DNA of 10,437 nt, from positions 1 to 10,437 of the forward strand of contig CANQZF010000039.1 in the NCBI GenBank assembly GCA_947628265.1, written 5' to 3'. Below the pieces are notes generated by a model. It was given only the letters and a program-made list of their open reading frames with translations. It was not told the origin of the DNA and searched no databases. Position numbers and translations under genes: made by a program. The stretch is from an uncultured Oscillospiraceae bacterium. GTDB lineage: Bacteria > Bacillota > Clostridia > Oscillospirales > Oscillospiraceae. Below, in pieces: positions 7,928-10,437 of this stretch. Position 1 is the stretch's first letter. The number at the start of each line of letters is the position of its first letter.

Positions 7928-7954
7928 AAATTCATGAAAATTTCGTATGAATTT
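7928..7954. repeat. Inverted repeat, candidate operator between promoter and GH127 start
   Basis: AAATTCAT (7928-7935) and ATGAATTT (7947-7954) form a perfect 8-bp inverted repeat with an 11-bp spacer, half-site centres 19 bp apart (about two helical turns). The same stretch carries TTCGTGAAAA and TTCATGAAAA in tandem (7921-7940) and a related TTCGTATGAA (7942-7951), a roughly 10-bp periodic pattern of TTCRT and TGAA elements. It would lie in the 5' leader of GH127 if the proposed minus-strand promoter is right. Function as a binding site is inferred. Confidence 0.5.
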
Positions 7955-7965
7955 AAGCAAAATCT

Positions 7966-7994
7966 AAAATAAATCGGATTGACTACGAAGTAAA
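7966..7994 (-). promoter_or_regulatory. Possible promoter of the GH127-led operon
   Basis: On the minus strand TTTACT (7994-7989) and TATTTT (7971-7966) are 17 bp apart. Each matches four of six consensus bases. The spacing and position upstream of GH127 fit, but in such AT-rich DNA a chance match is easy. Confidence 0.35.
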
Positions 7995-7998
7995 TCCG
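7975..7998. repeat. Inverted repeat overlapping the regulator -35 box
   Basis: CGGATT (7975-7980) and AATCCG (7993-7998) are perfect 6-bp arms 12 bp apart. They span the -35 element of the plus-strand promoter and the possible -35 of the minus-strand promoter, which is where a repressor could control both directions. Six-base arms are short enough to occur by chance. Confidence 0.4.
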
Positions 7999-8007
7999 CT
8001 GTATAAT
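7979..8007 (+). promoter_or_regulatory. Sigma-A type promoter of the regulator gene
   Basis: TTGACT (7979-7984) and TATAAT (8002-8007) are separated by exactly 17 bp, matching the consensus at five of six and six of six positions. Transcription should begin near 8014, giving a leader of about 28 bases before the regulator ATG at 8042. The inverted repeat CGGATT/AATCCG covers its -35 box, which suggests autoregulation. Confidence 0.85.
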
Positions 8008-8041
8008 AGAGGAAAAGCCGTAAAATATTGGGGGTTTTCGT

Positions 8042-8959
8042 ATGCTTCACATAAGCTCTCTGAACGAGGGGCTGGAGCTTTTCAAGGCTCTGGGCTCCGA
8101 CATGCGCATCCAGATCTTAAATCTCCTCTTAGAGAACAAGCGCATGAGCCTCAACCAGCTGGCGGCGCGGCTGAACGTCACCAACGGCGCCCTCACCGGG
8201 CACATCAAGAAGCTGGAGAGCTGCGGGCTCATCACCATCTCCAACGACTCCGCCGCCCACGGCAATCAGAAGATCTGCTCCATTACCACCAACAAGATCC
8301 TGATCGACATCGAGCAGGAGGACGCGCCGCTGAACGTACATACCACCGAAATGAAGGTGGGCCATTACTCCGGCCACTCGGTGCTCCCCACCTGCGGTAT
8401 CGCCACGGCGGAGGCCCTCATTGGGGAGACGGACGACCCCAGGTACTTTGACCACCCGGACCGGTTCAACGCCGAGATCTTGTGGTTCACCAAGGGCACC
8501 CTGGAGTACACCGTGCCCAACTTCATCCCCCGCACCCAGAAGATCACGGGCTTTGGGGTGTCGCTGGAGCTGTCCTCCGAGGCCCCGGGGGTCAACAGCC
8601 ACTGGCCCTCGGACATCAGCTTTTTCGTGAACGACGTGCCCCTGGGGGTCTGGACCTCCCCGGGAGATTTCGGGGACGCCCGGGGGCTTCTGACCCCGGA
8701 CTGGTGGCCCGTCAACTGGAACCAGTACGGACTTTTGAAGCTCCTGACCGTCACGGAACAGGGGACCTTCATCGACGGCCTCAAGCTCTCCGACGTCACC
8801 GTCGATCAGCTGGGACTCCGGCCGGGGCAGCCCATGCTCTTCAAGATCGGGGTGCTGGAGGGCTCCGCCCACGTGGGGGGCCTCACCCTCTTTGGCAAGG
8901 GCTTCGGGAATTACGGACAGGACATCCGGTTTTCCTTCAGCTACGCCCCCATCCAGTAA
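8042..8959 (+). CDS. Winged-helix (ArsR-like) transcriptional regulator with large C-terminal putative ligand-binding domain
   Basis: A 305-residue one-component regulator. Residues 8-90 form an ArsR-like winged helix: a helix LELFKALGSDMRIQILNLLL (11-30), then the helix-turn-helix SLNQLAARLNVTNGALTGHI (36-55), and a wing around ISNDSAAHGNQKICSIT. The remaining 200 or so residues have no helix-turn-helix and read as a beta-rich domain with many aromatic and Trp/Asn/Asp positions (HWPSD 187-191, TPDWWPVNWNQYG 218-230, GFGNYGQDI 287-295), which would suit sugar binding. From memory, similar proteins in Paenibacillus and Clostridia are annotated only as ArsR family. It is divergent from GH127 and convergent with GH51, so it probably controls this locus in response to an arabinose-derived ligand. 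It is not the AraR or AraC type. The start follows GGGGG at 8030-8034. No membrane segment or signal peptide is seen. Confidence 0.85.
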   Translation: MLHISSLNEGLELFKALGSDMRIQILNLLLENKRMSLNQLAARLNVTNGALTGHIKKLESCGLITISNDSAAHGNQKICSITTNKILIDIEQEDAPLNVHTTEMKVGHYSGHSVLPTCGIATAEALIGETDDPRYFDHPDRFNAEILWFTKGTLEYTVPNFIPRTQKITGFGVSLELSSEAPGVNSHWPSDISFFVNDVPLGVWTSPGDFGDARGLLTPDWWPVNWNQYGLLKLLTVTEQGTFIDGLKLSDVTVDQLGLRPGQPMLFKIGVLEGSAHVGGLTLFGKGFGNYGQDIRFSFSYAPIQ

Positions 8960-8971
8960 TGATCCTACCCT

Positions 8972-9000
8972 GCGGACCCGTTACCGGGTCCGCTTTTTTT
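8972..9000 (+). terminator. Intrinsic terminator of the regulator gene
   Basis: A perfect 9-bp GC-rich stem (GCGGACCCG, loop TTAC, CGGGTCCGC) is followed by seven Ts at 8994-9000. It starts 12 bp after the regulator stop. The T-run overlaps the stop codon of the convergent GH51 gene. On the minus strand no T-run follows the stem, so it is probably strong only for the regulator transcript. Confidence 0.92.
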
Positions 9001-10437
9001 ATTTGGAAAGCCGGAGCTCCACCACGGAGGCGGCGGGCAGGTCCACGGTAACGCCCTTCTCCGTCCCGATGACGTTCCAATCCTTTTCCGTGACCTTGTC
9101 CTTATTTTCAAAGGTGTTGTAGTCGTGCACATCCCCAGAGGCCACGATCTTGCACTCCAAAAGCCGGCTGTAGGGGCCGTTCGCGAGCTGGATGTCCACC
9201 TTCTCCGACTCCGAGGCGGAGAGGTTCACCAGCGTGACGGTGACGACGCCGTCCCTGTCCACGGAGACGGACTCGGTGATCTGGGGAAGGCCCTCCCCCA
9301 CGGTCTTGACGCCGGAGAGGGAGCTTTTCACAAGGTCGCCGTCCTGGTGGTGGCGGTACATGTGCATCACGTGGTAGGTGGGGGTCAGGAGCATCTTCGG
9401 CCCCTCGGTGAGGATCACGGCCTGGAGGACGTTGACCATCTGGGCGAGGCACGCCATCTTCACCCGGTCGGAGTGCTTGTTGAAGATATTGAGGGTGATG
9501 CCGGCGATGAGCGCGTCCCGGACGGTGTTTTGCTGATAGAGGAAGCCCGGGTTCGTCCCCGGCTCCACGGTGTACCAGCTGCCCCACTCGTCCACGCTCA
9601 TGCCGACGCGCTTCTCGGGGTCAAACTCGTCCATGATGCCGCCGTGGAGGTTGATGAGGTCCTCCATATAGAGGGCCTTTTTCATGGTGGTGTAGAAGAC
9701 CTTCTCGTCAAAATCCGTGGCGCTGCCCTTCTTCTCCCAGCCCAGGGGGTGGACGTAGTAGTGGAGGCTCAGGGCGTCCATGAAGCCGTGGTGGTCCTCC
9801 GGGTGGGGGAGCTTAAAGCACGTCTCCAGCACGCCCCGGGTCCAGAAGTCGTCGTCCACGTTGGCGCCGCAGCAGACCTTGCGGATGCGCGCGGCCTTGT
9901 CGTAGTGGCGCACGTAGGTCTGGTACCGGCGGTAGAGGTTGGCGTAATACTCCGGCGTCATGTTGCCGCCGCAGCCCCAGTTCTCGTTGCCCACGCCGAA
10001 GTAGTCCACCCGCCAGGGCTCGGGGTGGCCGTTTTTGGCCCGCAGGTCCGCCATGGGGGAGACGCCGGGGAAGGTCATGTACTCCACCCACTCGCTCATC
10101 TCCCGCACCGTGCCGGAGCCCACGTTGCCGTTGACGTAGGTCTTGCACCCCAGCTGGCGGCAGAGCTCAAAATACTCGTGGGTGCCGAAGGAGTTGTCCT
10201 CCATGACACCGCCCCAGTGGGTGTTGATCATCTTCTTGCGGTTTTCCTTGGGGCCGATGCCGTCCATCCAGTGGTACTCGTCGGCAAAGCACCCGCCGGG
10301 CCAGCGCAGCACGGGGACCTTGAGCTCCCTCAGAGCCGCCACCACGTCGGAGCGCATACCGTTGACGTTGGGAATATCGGAATTCTCGCCCACATAGAGC
10401 CCCTCGTAAATGCACCTTCCCAGGTGCTCGGAGCAGT
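8999..10437 (-). CDS. abfA: GH51 alpha-L-arabinofuranosidase (partial, N-terminus beyond right edge)
   Basis: Retaining exo-glycosidase that removes terminal alpha-L-arabinofuranosyl residues from arabinan or arabinoxylan oligosaccharides. The last 478 residues are visible; family members run to about 500, so roughly 20-30 N-terminal residues lie outside. The GTG at 10393 is an internal valine, not a start: the frame continues upstream as SEHLGRCIYEGLYVGENS, the conserved N-terminal GH51 motif. The acid/base glutamate is in FGVGNENWG (codon 9985-9983) and the nucleophile in SVDEWGSWY (codon 9589-9587). RWPGGCFADEYHW near the start is also typical. A beta-sandwich C-terminal region ends the protein. 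GH51 enzymes of this type are usually intracellular; the missing N-terminus prevents checking for a signal. It converges on the regulator with 39 bp between stop codons, so it belongs to a separate transcript entering from the right. Confidence 0.95.
   Translation of the reverse strand, partial: CSEHLGRCIYEGLYVGENSDIPNVNGMRSDVVAALRELKVPVLRWPGGCFADEYHWMDGIGPKENRKKMINTHWGGVMEDNSFGTHEYFELCRQLGCKTYVNGNVGSGTVREMSEWVEYMTFPGVSPMADLRAKNGHPEPWRVDYFGVGNENWGCGGNMTPEYYANLYRRYQTYVRHYDKAARIRKVCCGANVDDDFWTRGVLETCFKLPHPEDHHGFMDALSLHYYVHPLGWEKKGSATDFDEKVFYTTMKKALYMEDLINLHGGIMDEFDPEKRVGMSVDEWGSWYTVEPGTNPGFLYQQNTVRDALIAGITLNIFNKHSDRVKMACLAQMVNVLQAVILTEGPKMLLTPTYHVMHMYRHHQDGDLVKSSLSGVKTVGEGLPQITESVSVDRDGVVTVTLVNLSASESEKVDIQLANGPYSRLLECKIVASGDVHDYNTFENKDKVTEKDWNVIGTEKGVTVDLPAASVVELRLSK

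Noticed and set aside
7902..8041. Catabolite-repression (cre) site in the divergent region
   Set aside because: I looked for a TGNAARCGNWWWCA-like palindrome on both strands and saw no acceptable match.
1..10437. CRISPR arrays, tRNA or rRNA genes, insertion sequences, phage or toxin-antitoxin genes
   Set aside because: No regularly spaced repeats, RNA gene motifs, transposase motifs or terminal repeats were seen; the window is nearly filled by metabolic genes.

Overview
The window is an L-arabinose and arabino-oligosaccharide utilisation locus from a bacterial chromosome. Coding sequence is GC-rich, start codons carry strong AGGAGG-type ribosome binding sites, and short AT-rich gaps hold near-consensus sigma-A promoters. 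The protein families (an MsmX/UgpC-type shared sugar ATPase, AraA, AraD and a Clostridia-style FGGY kinase) point to a GC-rich Firmicute of the Clostridia, perhaps a gut Oscillospiraceae-like organism. The lineage is inference; no rRNA or other marker is present.

Layout from left to right. Minus strand, transcribed right to left: araD (cut by the left edge) <- FGGY ribulokinase <- GH93-like propeller glycosidase <- araA <- MsmX-type ATPase <- GH127 beta-L-arabinofuranosidase. Gaps between these six genes are 1, 17, 21, 87 and 42 bp, so they probably form one operon, with a strong hairpin in the 87-bp gap. A 140-bp divergent promoter region follows, containing an almost perfect plus-strand promoter and several inverted and direct repeats. 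Next, on the plus strand, is a 305-residue regulator with an N-terminal winged helix and a large uncharacterised C-terminal domain, ended by a textbook terminator. A GH51 alpha-L-arabinofuranosidase converges on it from the minus strand and runs off the right edge.

The genes fit one route. An ABC importer, whose binding protein and permeases are not in this window, would be powered by the MsmX-type ATPase and bring in arabinose oligomers. The three glycosidases show no signal peptide where their N-termini are visible, so they would cut the oligomers in the cytoplasm: GH51 removes alpha-L-arabinofuranosyl ends, GH127 beta-L-arabinofuranosyl ends, and the GH93-like enzyme alpha-1,5-arabinan chain ends. 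AraA, the kinase and AraD then convert L-arabinose through L-ribulose and L-ribulose-5-phosphate to D-xylulose-5-phosphate. The regulator next to GH127 is the natural candidate for the switch. It is not the usual AraR (GntR/LacI fusion) or AraC type, which makes it and its operator region the most interesting part of the window.
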